From NCBI GenBank assembly GCA_029570205.1, contig JAKQSI010000050.1:3842-67841 (forward strand): a DNA stretch of 64,000 bases. The letters run 5' to 3'. Position 1 is the stretch's first letter. Every line of letters begins with the position of its first letter. Below are positions 37,439-45,991 of this stretch, piece after piece. The DNA is from Candidatus Omnitrophota bacterium (GTDB lineage Bacteria > Hinthialibacterota > Hinthialibacteria > Hinthialibacterales > JAKPRU01). Made by a program: the position numbers and the translations under genes. The notes under the pieces were generated by a model that was not told where the DNA came from, did no database searches, and was given only the letters and a program-made list of their open reading frames with translations.

Positions 37439-38922
37439 TGTGGTTCATACTCCCTCACGGTTTTGCGCAGTTGCGCCAGCCTTTGAGCCTCCTGATCGCG
37501 CCAAGCCTTGATGGTCTGGGCTTGCAGGGCGATCTGCTCCAGAGACTCTCGGACCCTGTCGGGATGCGGGCCGAATGCCTGATGCCTCCGTCGCACATTC
37601 TCCGCCGGATCGGCAACGGCCGCGAACTCCGACTCCGTGAGAATCGCCTGCCCCGCCTCTCTCAGTACGTTGTTTATGTGTTCCAGGGAGAATCGTCCCG
37701 TTTCTTCGCACGCGGCGACGGCATCGGAGACGATTCGATACGCAGTGCGAAACGGCATTTTTCGCTCGCGGGCCAGCATGTCCGCCAGATCGACCGCCTC
37801 AATAAATCCCTGTGTTGTGGCCTTCTTCATTGCCTCCGTGTGTATCTCCAGTCCTTCCAGCAACCCGGCCAGGCCATCGGCGATTCCGGACACTTCTCGG
37901 ATGACATCCATTTCCACGAACTTAGTCCATTGAGTATCCCGATTGTATCCGGAGAGGTTTCCCAGATTGGCGGCGAGCAACACCTGGGTGTGGCCGATGA
38001 CGACTCCGGCTCGCCCCTTAATGACCTCCAGGAGATCCGGGTTGCGTTTCTGCGGCATAATGGAGCTGCCCGTGGTCCAGGCTTTCGGCAAACCGACAAA
38101 CGAGAACGCGGGCATGGAGAACAGAATGAGATCCTGCGAAGTGCGTGCAGCATGACGCATGAATTGGGCACAGGCGGCGGCCAGGTCTGCCCCCATTTCC
38201 CCGCGACTTTCTACGGCGTCCAGGGAATTGATTTCCGGCCCATAGAAACCGAGCAGGTCAGCGGTGCGCTCGCACCGGATTTCCCAAGTTGTTCCGTAAC
38301 TCGCGGCTCCGCCAAGCGGGGAGCGGTTCAGGCGCGGATAGATATCCCGCAAACGCTGGAGATCGCGCAGCAGGCCCGCCGCGTATGATGCGCACCAGTG
38401 CCCCCACGTGGTGACTGTCGCCGGGCGGTGATGAGTGAATCCCGGCATGACCGTCTCGAGGTGCTTCTCGGCGTGGTTCAAAACGGCCTCCAAGAGGACC
38501 TGCCATTCCTCCAGGAACGATAAGAGCGCATCCCGCAGATACAACCGCACATCCGTCGCGGACTGGTCATTCCGACTTCGCCCGGAGTGCATCCACCCGC
38601 TGATCGATTCTCCGGCAACCTGGGCGACCTCGGCCTCGATACAGATATGAACATCTTCCAGCGCAGGGTCCAGTTTCCACACACCCCGCTCGAAGCGGGT
38701 CTCGATCTCGCTCAACACCTCAAGGAGTTTTTTCAACTCTTCTTTTTGATAAATGCCGATCTCCCCCAGCATGATACAATACGCCCGGTTGGTCCACAGG
38801 TCGTACGGAATCAGCAGTTCATCCGCCGGTGGAATGGCGGTAACATCCCGTCCGGCGCTCAATGCGATCATCCGCTCCTCGGCGGTTCCCTTTTTCCGGG
38901 TGGCCCATACTGCGCGATCCAT
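37435..38922 (-). CDS. argH: Argininosuccinate lyase
   Basis: A 495-residue fumarase-superfamily enzyme, slightly longer than usual (about 460). Signatures: 'HSGRSRNDQSATDVRLYLRD', 'THHRPATVTTWGHW' (the catalytic-base region) and the C3 loop 'GSSIMPQKRNPDLLEVIKGR'. It cleaves argininosuccinate to arginine and fumarate. The start at 38922 has GAGGAAAGAG upstream. It is grouped with a polysaccharide ABC ATPase and not with argG or other arg genes. The C-terminal extension is charged and helical. Confidence 0.93.
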   Translation of the reverse strand: MDRAVWATRKKGTAEERMIALSAGRDVTAIPPADELLIPYDLWTNRAYCIMLGEIGIYQKEELKKLLEVLSEIETRFERGVWKLDPALEDVHICIEAEVAQVAGESISGWMHSGRSRNDQSATDVRLYLRDALLSFLEEWQVLLEAVLNHAEKHLETVMPGFTHHRPATVTTWGHWCASYAAGLLRDLQRLRDIYPRLNRSPLGGAASYGTTWEIRCERTADLLGFYGPEINSLDAVESRGEMGADLAAACAQFMRHAARTSQDLILFSMPAFSFVGLPKAWTTGSSIMPQKRNPDLLEVIKGRAGVVIGHTQVLLAANLGNLSGYNRDTQWTKFVEMDVIREVSGIADGLAGLLEGLEIHTEAMKKATTQGFIEAVDLADMLARERKMPFRTAYRIVSDAVAACEETGRFSLEHINNVLREAGQAILTESEFAAVADPAENVRRRHQAFGPHPDRVRESLEQIALQAQTIKAWRDQEAQRLAQLRKTVREYEPQ

Positions 38923-39025
38923 GGTGATGTCTCTCTTTCCTCGCACGTTTTTTACAAGAATATCTATGAAAATAAAGGGATATCGGCGAGGGAGCTAAGG
39001 ATTAAAAATGGAAAGTGAGGTGGTG

Positions 39026-39445
39026 TCAGATTTTGCGGACTGAGTCGCCGATGGAGATCGGGTTGACATTGGGTCTGCCGGAGATCTGGTCTCTTCGGAT
39101 GGGAAGCGGTCCGCGTTCTGTGGGAGTCACCCCCGGAAGTGTCCCACCGGAGGGGGCGTGTGTCAGAAGGGCAGACATAACCGTGTGGGGCTGTTCCGCC
39201 TGATGGGGCAACCGGGCCATCAGGATGGACATGTGTTCCTGGACATGAACGGCTTCCATTTCGGCCTTTACGAGTTCCAATTTGCCCAGAGATTGTCCGG
39301 TCTGGGGGTCCAGAATCTCTTCGCCCTCCTCGAAAACCACCAGGAGATCTCCCTTGGCCCAGCCATCCGCCGAGCCGCGATTGGCCACAAGACGATGATC
39401 GTCCAGAATACGTATGATCTGTCCAATTACCGGAGTTTCGTTCAT
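39026..39445 (-). CDS. Small protein with FlgT-C-like beta domain (139 aa)
   Basis: From the ATG at 39445 (AAGGAAGG box upstream) the first ~80 residues follow the pattern of FlgT C-terminal domains: 'GQIIRILDDHRLVANRGSAD', a GD turn ('WAKGDLLVVFEEGEEI') and 'DPQTGQSLGKLELVKAEMEA'. This fold occurs in flagellar FlgT and in many unrelated envelope or stress proteins. The last 60 residues are Pro/Gly-rich and probably disordered. No flagellar genes are nearby, so a flagellar role is unlikely. Function unknown. Confidence 0.6.
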   Translation of the reverse strand: MNETPVIGQIIRILDDHRLVANRGSADGWAKGDLLVVFEEGEEILDPQTGQSLGKLELVKAEMEAVHVQEHMSILMARLPHQAEQPHTVMSALLTHAPSGGTLPGVTPTERGPLPIRRDQISGRPNVNPISIGDSVRKI

Positions 39446-39664
39446 GGAAAACCTTCCTTGACACCAAAAGCATGTACCGGCTTGGGATGATTTCCTGCAT
39501 TTCGTATCTTGTTCTATCATTCGCGTTCGGCATTGCAGTGTCAAGGTCCTTCTGCCGTACCGGAGTTTCCACGGCGGCATCCGCGTGGCTCTCAAAAAGG
39601 GTCAAGGATTCATGCTAAGATGATGGCTGGAAAAGTCGAAATACCCTGAAAAGGAGTGTCGGAG

Positions 39665-40180
39665 ATGAGCGCGGCCAAACGTGTGCTGATCTGTGAAGAT
39701 GATGCGGACGCCCGTCTCCTGATTCGTTCGATCCTGAACACCATCCATTTTGAAATCGCCGGAGAAGCGGAAACAGGAATACAGGCTTTAAATCTGTTCA
39801 GGGAAACAAGACCGGATATTGTCCTCCTGGACATTCAGATGCCGCAGGGGGACGGATTAACGGTGCTTCGATTCCTGCGCGAAATCGATCGGCAGGTCCG
39901 TGTGATTTTGCTTACAGCGGATGATACCTCCCATTCGGTGAACACGGCCTTGAAATTGGGAGCGAATGATTATGTCATTAAAAGTTCATTGACTACACCT
40001 CGATTCTTACAGGCATTGCAGGTAGACGGTGTGTCGCAGCCGGAAGAGTCCACAGGCGGAGAAAAATCCAAATCCGACGAGGCTGCCGATGAGGAAGCAA
40101 AGAGCAAAACGTCAGGGGATCCCCAGCGGCGTATGACCACCATGGAACGACGCGAAGAGAAAAATTCCAGCCGGCGGTGA
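39665..40180 (+). CDS. Response regulator, single REC domain with disordered tail
   Basis: 171 residues. The CheY-like domain (1-120) has the acidic pocket 'CEDDAD', phosphoacceptor D56 ('VLLDIQMP'), Thr in 'ILLTADD' and Lys in 'YVIKSSL'. It is followed by about 45 charged residues (Glu/Ser/Lys) without an output domain. The ATG at 39665 has AAGGAG 8 bases upstream. It is the first gene of the 39.7-48.7 kb cluster. Its REC domain is the closest relative in the window of the REC at the start of the 48795-50657 protein. Confidence 0.9.
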   Translation: MSAAKRVLICEDDADARLLIRSILNTIHFEIAGEAETGIQALNLFRETRPDIVLLDIQMPQGDGLTVLRFLREIDRQVRVILLTADDTSHSVNTALKLGANDYVIKSSLTTPRFLQALQVDGVSQPEESTGGEKSKSDEAADEEAKSKTSGDPQRRMTTMERREEKNSSRR

Positions 40181-40250
40181 TCTCCGCCCGCAACGATTTC
40201 GACCAGTTTTTCTATTCTCGATCGGACTGGGATAAACACAGGGAACGGAA

Positions 40251-40610
40251 ATGAATAACGAGAAGTGTATCGACCCCGCAGCGTTGGAACGGATTCGCGG
40301 CATCGGGGGGGACGATCTGCTGACCAAGATGATCGCCCTGTTTATTCAAAATGTAGAAAAGCGCCTTCAGGAAGCCTTGGAGGGGAAGGCGGCCGGGGAC
40401 TCGGAAATGATCGGTCGTGCGGCGCATTCCATCCGGTCCAGTTCGGGGAATGTGGGCGCGATGAGGCTTCAGCGGGTGGCATACGAGATCGAGCGGCTGG
40501 CGATGGAGGGAAATATCAACCGGGCCTGGGAGCGATTTGCCGAGTTGGAAAAAGTTTTCGCGGCAGTTAAAGCGCGTTTGACCGAGGAAGGAGAACAACC
40601 GGCACAATGA
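40251..40610 (+). CDS. Histidine phosphotransfer (Hpt) protein
   Basis: A 119-residue four-helix-bundle candidate with phosphoacceptor H59 in 'AAHSIRSSSGNVGAMRL', the Hpt signature. It carries phosphate between the cluster's kinase and its REC proteins. It overlaps the following response regulator by 4 bases, so they are translationally coupled and probably partners. Confidence 0.9.
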   Translation: MNNEKCIDPAALERIRGIGGDDLLTKMIALFIQNVEKRLQEALEGKAAGDSEMIGRAAHSIRSSSGNVGAMRLQRVAYEIERLAMEGNINRAWERFAELEKVFAAVKARLTEEGEQPAQ

Positions 40611-40972
40611 AGAAAATTACCGTAGTGGAAGACAATCCGGACAACCGGCTCCTGGTCCGGGCCATTCTGGAAGATCTTTACGAAATAGTGGAATACGAGA
40701 CAGGGAAGAATGCACTGGAAGGGATCAAACAAGCGAAACCGGATCTGGTCCTTCTGGATATCTCGCTTCCGGAGATGGATGGGATGGAAGTGCTGAGGCA
40801 AATCCGTGCCGATGCGGACCTGAAACAGCTTCGGGTGGTTGCCCTGACCGCTCATGCCATGGCCGGCGACCGGGAGAAGTTCCTGGAAGCGGGATTTGAC
40901 GGGTACGTCATAAAGCCGATTGTGGATGAATTCGCCTTGCTGGATATTATTCAAGCGCTTCTTGCGAAGTGA
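40607..40972 (+). CDS. CheY/DivK-like single-domain response regulator
   Basis: 121 residues. D51 in 'LVLLDISLPEMDG', the acidic pair in 'VEDNPDN', Thr in 'VVALTAHAM' and Lys in 'GYVIKPI'. The 'ALTAHAM' and 'KP' signatures place it among REC domains that receive phosphate from Hpt or hybrid kinases. No output domain, so it works by protein contact. It lies 7 bases before the histidine kinase gene. Confidence 0.92.
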   Translation: MKKITVVEDNPDNRLLVRAILEDLYEIVEYETGKNALEGIKQAKPDLVLLDISLPEMDGMEVLRQIRADADLKQLRVVALTAHAMAGDREKFLEAGFDGYVIKPIVDEFALLDIIQALLAK

Positions 40973-40979
40973 GAATGCC

Positions 40980-42926
40980 ATGACCGACAGCCCAGCGCCA
41001 CTCAATCGAGCGGCATTTTGGAAACGATTCTGGGTCGCGTTTCTGCCGTCTATGCTGCTTGTGTTCGGTATTTCTTTTCTTCTGCATCACGTGAGCGCCC
41101 ATTCGATAGAACCGTTTTCCGTCCGGAATGTGTTGCTGATCGACATCATTCTGGGGGTTGTCGTTGGAATCGTTTGTTTCCAGATTTCCCGTGAGGGATC
41201 CCGGAGAGAACAGGCAAAGGAAGATCTTGAGAAAGCGGTTACTGCATTGGAGGAACGGATTCAGGATCGGGTTGCGGTTCTCCGGGAGACTAACGAATGG
41301 CTTCAACAGGAGATTCAACAGCGGGGACAAGCCGAGAAGGCGCTGACGGAAGCGCATTTGCAAATTCGTGGTTTGCTGGATGCCGCAACGAGAGTGTCCA
41401 TGATTTCCACCGATCCGAACGGGATCATCACATTTTTCAATAAGGGCGCGGAACGACTCTTGGGATACAAGGCGGAAGAATTGGTCGGGCGGAAGACCCC
41501 CGAACTGTTTCATCTCAAATCCGAAGTCATCGCACATGGAGAGGAACTGTCACGGGAGTTTCATCGTTCCATCGAAGGATTCGAGGTCTTTGTGGCCCGT
41601 GCGCGGGAGGGAGGACATGAGGAACGCGAATGGACATACATTCGGAAGGACGGAACTTACCTCACAGTCATCTTATCGGTTACCGCCGTTCGCGATAAGG
41701 CAGGCGAGATCACCGGCTATCTGGGAATTGCGCAGGATATTACGGAGAGGAAACGGGCCGAGAAGGCCCTGCAGGAAAGCGAGGAACGACTGCAAGACTT
41801 TCTCGACAACGCCATCAGTCTGATTCAAAGTGTCTCGCCCGACGGTCGTTTTCAATATGTCAACGCGGCCTGGAAACGAACGCTGGGATACCGGGACGAG
41901 GATCTGGCCGAATTACACTATTTTGATGTGGTCTGCCCGGATGAGCGGGAGCATTGCATGGACACTTTCCGGCGGGTCCTCAAAGGAGAGGTCTTGCGGG
42001 ATATTGAAACGGCGCTTGTCGCGAAAGATGGCCGTCGGATTCCTGTCTCCGGAAGCGCGAACTGTCGTTTTGAGGACGGAAAACCGGTGGTGATCCGCAG
42101 CATGTTTCGAGATATCACAGAAAGCAAACGCGCCGCGGAAGAACTGCAACGCGCGAAAGAGGAGGCCGAGGCCGCCAATAAGGCCAAGAGTGTTTTTCTG
42201 GCCAACATGAGCCACGAGCTGCGGACCCCGCTCAACTCGGTCATCGGTTTCTCCAATATCCTCCTCAAAAACAAAACGGGAAATCTCACCGATCAGGATT
42301 TGTCATTCTTACGAAGGATTCTGGACAACGGCAAGCATCTCTTGAACTTAATCAATGATATTCTGGACCTCTCGAAGGTGGAGGCGGGCCGCATGGAAGT
42401 GGTGAAATCCACGACGGATCTCCACGCGTTGATCGTCGATATTATTGCGCAGTTCGAAGGACAACTGCGGGGGCGGGACCTGGACCTTGTGACCGACGTC
42501 CCCCAGCCCCTGGCCACGATCCAGGCAGATACCGGAAAACTCAAGCAGGTTATCATCAACCTGATCGGCAATGCGATCAAATTCACCGAGAAGGGAACGG
42601 TTACGGTTCGGGTTGTCACAGACCCGACGACCCGTCAACCGATACGAATCGAGATTTCCGATACGGGGATCGGCATTCCGAAGGAGAAATTGGGTGATGT
42701 TTTTGAAGCGTTTCTGCAAGCCGAAGCCTCGACGAACCGAAGGTACGGCGGGACGGGGCTGGGATTGAGCATCTCACGGGCGTTCTGCGAGATGATGGGA
42801 TACGCACTTGAAGTGGCCAGTGAGGTCGGCAAGGGATCAACGTTCAGCATTGTGCTTCATCCGTCCAAGGAATCAAGGAAGCTGGATGGGCACGAAAACA
42901 CGGTTGAAAGCATGGCAATACAATAA
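40980..42926 (+). CDS. Membrane sensor histidine kinase with two PAS domains
   Basis: 648 residues. Two membrane helices (about 10-35 and 50-72) with a short external loop, a coiled coil (about 75-125), PAS1 ('TRVSMISTDPNGIITFFNKG') and PAS2 ('ISLIQSVSPDGRFQYVNAAW'), each ending in a 'DITE+K' linker. HisKA carries the phosphorylated H412 in 'MSHELRTPLNSVIGFS'. The ATPase shows the N box 'NLIGNAIKFTEKG', G1 'DTGIGIPKEKLG' and G2 'GGTGLGLSISRAF'. It has no receiver of its own, so phosphate must pass to the separate REC and Hpt proteins around it. The start at 40980 avoids overlap with the upstream gene. Confidence 0.93.
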   Translation: MTDSPAPLNRAAFWKRFWVAFLPSMLLVFGISFLLHHVSAHSIEPFSVRNVLLIDIILGVVVGIVCFQISREGSRREQAKEDLEKAVTALEERIQDRVAVLRETNEWLQQEIQQRGQAEKALTEAHLQIRGLLDAATRVSMISTDPNGIITFFNKGAERLLGYKAEELVGRKTPELFHLKSEVIAHGEELSREFHRSIEGFEVFVARAREGGHEEREWTYIRKDGTYLTVILSVTAVRDKAGEITGYLGIAQDITERKRAEKALQESEERLQDFLDNAISLIQSVSPDGRFQYVNAAWKRTLGYRDEDLAELHYFDVVCPDEREHCMDTFRRVLKGEVLRDIETALVAKDGRRIPVSGSANCRFEDGKPVVIRSMFRDITESKRAAEELQRAKEEAEAANKAKSVFLANMSHELRTPLNSVIGFSNILLKNKTGNLTDQDLSFLRRILDNGKHLLNLINDILDLSKVEAGRMEVVKSTTDLHALIVDIIAQFEGQLRGRDLDLVTDVPQPLATIQADTGKLKQVIINLIGNAIKFTEKGTVTVRVVTDPTTRQPIRIEISDTGIGIPKEKLGDVFEAFLQAEASTNRRYGGTGLGLSISRAFCEMMGYALEVASEVGKGSTFSIVLHPSKESRKLDGHENTVESMAIQ

Positions 42927-42935
42927 TGGAAATGC

Positions 42936-42958
42936 TCCCTCTCCTATCGGGAGAGGGT
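42936..42958. repeat. CCCTCTCC-TATC-GGGAGAGGG hairpin between two signalling genes
   Basis: A copy of the dispersed palindrome in the 61-base gap between the histidine kinase and the Hpt-REC-GGDEF-REC gene. It could form a hairpin in the operon mRNA. Confidence 0.5.
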
Positions 42959-42987
42959 ACAGCCGGCAACAGCGGCAGGGAACCAAT

Positions 42988-44535
42988 ATGCCCGACATGG
43001 ATGAAGAACTGAAAGCGCACTACCGGCAGGGACTTCGCGCGCGGATTGAGGCCCTGGAGGCGGTCCGAGCAGCCTTGCCGGAAGTTGCGCCGGAAGCGAT
43101 TGAGCAGGTGAAGCGAACGGCCCATTCTTTGCGCGGTTCCGGAGCGACCTACGGATTCCCGCAGATCAGCCGGGTCGCGGAGGTCCTGGAATCCGCGAAC
43201 GACAAGGATTTCCCCGAAGCGCTCGGCAGACTGATCGAGGTCCTGTGGGAAACGGTCTCCGAGGAACAGAAAACAAGAAACACCGTCCTGATTGTCGAAG
43301 ACGATCCGGATATCACACACCTTTTCCAGGTCCGTCTCTCCGCCCCGGGACGAAGGATCCTGTTTGCGGAGACTTCTAAAGAGGCACAGAGAATCCTGCA
43401 ACAGGAATCCATCTCGCTTATCTTGCTGGACCTTGTTCTGCCGGATATAGACGGTCGGCGGTTCCTGGAGATTCTGCGGGAACAGCCGCATACAGCGGAA
43501 ATCCCGATTTTTGTCGTTTCCGGGGGATTGGGGAAACAGACACGGGAAGAATGTCTCGCCCTCGGAGCGGAGGCCTATTTCGAGAAACCTTTCGATCCGG
43601 CGGTGATATCGAAAGCGATCTCGATCAGGTTGCTCGAAACCGCAAGACCGGCTCAGGAACCGTATCAAGACCCCATGACCGGACTCCCCAACCGAGCGGC
43701 CCTGAAAAACTCTTTCACGGATATGTTGGAAAAGACAACCCGTGCGCAGCAATCGCTGTCTCTCGCCATTATCGACATCGACCATTTTGAATCCATCAAG
43801 AATGCCTACGGCCACACGGCTGTGGAAACGGTATTGAAAGAGACCGCCGCCGCGATTGCGCAATCGGTTCGAACCGAGGATTTCCTGGCCCGCTGGGGCG
43901 AACAGGAATTCTGCCTTTTGTCTCCAAACCTCTCGAAAGAGGAAACCGCGCAACGCCTCGATAACGCGCTCAAGATCCTTCGGTCGAAGCGCTTCCGTCT
44001 CAAGGAAGGCCGAACGTTCCAGGTTGGATTTTCGGCAGGAGTCACGGACGTGACCGATGATATCTCCCTGGAAGACATCGTCACAGAAGCGGGGAGATAT
44101 GTTTATCAGGCCAAGACATCGGGTCGAAACCGGGTCATGTTTTCAAAAGGCCCGGAGGAAACAATCGACAAGAAAATCCTCCTGGCGGAGGATGATGACC
44201 TGATTGCCTCTATTATTGTGCATCGCCTGAAGCGGGAGGGATTCGAGGTAATTCATACGTCTGATGGGGTATCCGCACTCGAGGCGGCCAGAGAATCTCC
44301 GTATTCCATGATTATCGCGGATGTGAAGATGCCGGCCATGGACGGTTTTGAACTGCTTACCGAGTTACGCAAGGACTCCTCGTTCAGTTCCGTGCCGATT
44401 GTGATGCTCACGGCGATGGGGAGCGAGAAAGACATACGACGCGGATTCGATCTGGGTGCGGACGACTATATCCCGAAACCTTTTTCGCCGATCGAACTTC
44501 TGGCACGAATTCGGCGCTTATTGAAGAGACGATGA
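42988..44535 (+). CDS. Hpt-REC-degenerate GGDEF-REC signalling protein
   Basis: 515 residues: Hpt (1-90, H46 in 'AHSLRGSGATYGF'), REC1 (97-215, D148), a GGDEF domain (225-385) and REC2 (395-515, D445). The GGDEF domain keeps 'DPMTGLPNR' and 'DIDHFESIKNAYGH', but the catalytic loop reads R-W-G-E-Q-E-F (304-308 GEQEF) and the later 'GD' is 'VE'. Diguanylate cyclase activity is therefore probably lost, and it may bind nucleotide or protein instead. Hpt and two receivers in one chain make it a hub of the phosphorelay. It overlaps the next REC gene by 4 bases. Confidence 0.88.
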   Translation: MPDMDEELKAHYRQGLRARIEALEAVRAALPEVAPEAIEQVKRTAHSLRGSGATYGFPQISRVAEVLESANDKDFPEALGRLIEVLWETVSEEQKTRNTVLIVEDDPDITHLFQVRLSAPGRRILFAETSKEAQRILQQESISLILLDLVLPDIDGRRFLEILREQPHTAEIPIFVVSGGLGKQTREECLALGAEAYFEKPFDPAVISKAISIRLLETARPAQEPYQDPMTGLPNRAALKNSFTDMLEKTTRAQQSLSLAIIDIDHFESIKNAYGHTAVETVLKETAAAIAQSVRTEDFLARWGEQEFCLLSPNLSKEETAQRLDNALKILRSKRFRLKEGRTFQVGFSAGVTDVTDDISLEDIVTEAGRYVYQAKTSGRNRVMFSKGPEETIDKKILLAEDDDLIASIIVHRLKREGFEVIHTSDGVSALEAARESPYSMIIADVKMPAMDGFELLTELRKDSSFSSVPIVMLTAMGSEKDIRRGFDLGADDYIPKPFSPIELLARIRRLLKRR

Positions 44536-44897
44536 AGATTATCCTGGTAGACGATGATTCTGATATGCTGTTCCTGACCTCAATGGCGCTGGAGAGAATC
44601 GGCGGGCATGAAGTGGTAGGCTTTCACTCGGCGAATGACGCGCTCGAATATGCGCGAGCAAATCCGCCGGATGCTATTCTGACAGATTACTTGATGGAAG
44701 ACATGGATGGGCCTGAATTTCTGAGCCGGATTCTGGCCCAGGAAGAGACCGCCCGTATTCCGGTTGTGTTTCTGACAGCGAAAACGGATGCGAATACCGC
44801 GGAGCGATTGAGGACCCTGGGGGCGAAGGGGATGATCCGCAAACCGTTCGATCTCATGAAGATTGCAGAGGAATTCGAACGGATTCTTGCGGGATGA
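44532..44897 (+). CDS. Single-domain response regulator
   Basis: 121 residues: acidic pocket 'VDDDSD', D52 in 'AILTDYLMEDMDG', Thr in 'VVFLTAKTD', Lys in 'GMIRKPFD'. It has no output domain. It is translationally coupled to the upstream Hpt-REC-GGDEF-REC gene and followed after 15 bases by the HEAT membrane protein, suggesting that it may signal directly to the EPS synthase subunits by protein contact. Confidence 0.92.
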   Translation: MKIILVDDDSDMLFLTSMALERIGGHEVVGFHSANDALEYARANPPDAILTDYLMEDMDGPEFLSRILAQEETARIPVVFLTAKTDANTAERLRTLGAKGMIRKPFDLMKIAEEFERILAG

Positions 44898-44912
44898 TCA
44901 CGGAGATCCTCA

Positions 44913-45989
44913 GTGCGTATTTTCGAGACGGAGTATTTTGCGGACCTGTCTTTTCAGCATCGGGTATTGTTTCTGCTTTCCCTGGCGATTGTTTTTTTGT
45001 TGTTCTGTTCCGTGATCTTTGCGGTCTATGCGATCCTGCTGCGGATTCGCAACAATCGGAAAGCCGCATACTGGAAGCGTCTGGAAGCTGCTTGGGAAGA
45101 GACGATCCTGGAAGTCTTGTCCGGGGAAAAGCAACCCTCGGAGCTTCAGCAGCGGGTGGGGCGGAAAGACACGTTGTATTTTGTGGATTTTGTCTTGCGG
45201 TATGCGCGTCAACTGCGGGGACAGGAACGGGAGATCCTGACCGAGGTGGTACGTCCGTTTCTCGGCCGGATTGCAGAGCGAACCGTGGGCGGTGACGCGG
45301 AACGTCGCGCCCGCGCAGTACGGACAATCAGCGCGCTGGGTTTTGAGGAATACACGGATCGTATTATTGCGGCTCTGGACGACCCGTCGCCGCTGGTGGC
45401 GATGATTGCCGCTCGCGCTCTCGCGCAGAAAGAGCATCCGCAATATGCCGTGCAGGTTCTCAAGCGTCTTCATCGATTTCAGGGCTGGAGTCGGAGTTAT
45501 ATGGCGACGATGCTTTCGGCGGTCGGGCCGCAGATTGCTCCTGCGCTGCGGGAGACACTGTTGGATGCCGGTCAGCCGCCGCAAGCCCGCGCCGTAGCCG
45601 CCGAAGCGCTTCGGGAGTTGAACGAATTCACCGCAGCGGATGATGCGGCCCGTATTCTGACAAGCGAACACGACCGGGACTTGCTGGCATCCTGCCTCCG
45701 GCTTCTGGCACAGACCGGTCGCCCGGAACATTTGCCCGTTATCCGCCCCCTTCTGAAATCGCCCGACTTTGTGGTTCGAGCGCAGGCGGTGGGAGCGCTG
45801 GGCGCTATTGGAGACGAGCAGGAAATCCCGTTTCTGCGAGACGCCTTTGAAGACCCATCCCCCTGGGTGGCAATTCAGGCCGCCCAGGGGTTGAAAGAGT
45901 CCGGCGGAGTGAAGGTCCTCGAACGGATCGCCGATTCGGACCATCCACGCGCCGATCTAGCCAGGCAAATCCTGGTGGGAGAGAACTGA
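44913..45989 (+). CDS. Membrane-anchored HEAT-repeat protein
   Basis: 358 residues. One membrane helix (about 17-43, 'VLFLLSLAIVFLLFCSVIFA'), then a cytoplasmic helical region with at least six HEAT/PBS-lyase-type repeats ('RAVRTISALGFEEYTDRII', 'LVAMIAARALAQKEHP', 'VVRAQAVGALGAIGDEQEIP', 'WVAIQAAQGLKESGGV'). The start is GTG at 44913 with GGAG upstream. It lies 2 bases before the glycosyltransferase gene. HEAT-GT2-YaiO gene trios recur in several phyla by my recollection. Its likely role is a docking scaffold between a response regulator and the synthase. Confidence 0.88.
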   Translation: MRIFETEYFADLSFQHRVLFLLSLAIVFLLFCSVIFAVYAILLRIRNNRKAAYWKRLEAAWEETILEVLSGEKQPSELQQRVGRKDTLYFVDFVLRYARQLRGQEREILTEVVRPFLGRIAERTVGGDAERRARAVRTISALGFEEYTDRIIAALDDPSPLVAMIAARALAQKEHPQYAVQVLKRLHRFQGWSRSYMATMLSAVGPQIAPALRETLLDAGQPPQARAVAAEALRELNEFTAADDAARILTSEHDRDLLASCLRLLAQTGRPEHLPVIRPLLKSPDFVVRAQAVGALGAIGDEQEIPFLRDAFEDPSPWVAIQAAQGLKESGGVKVLERIADSDHPRADLARQILVGEN

Positions 45990-45991
45990 CC

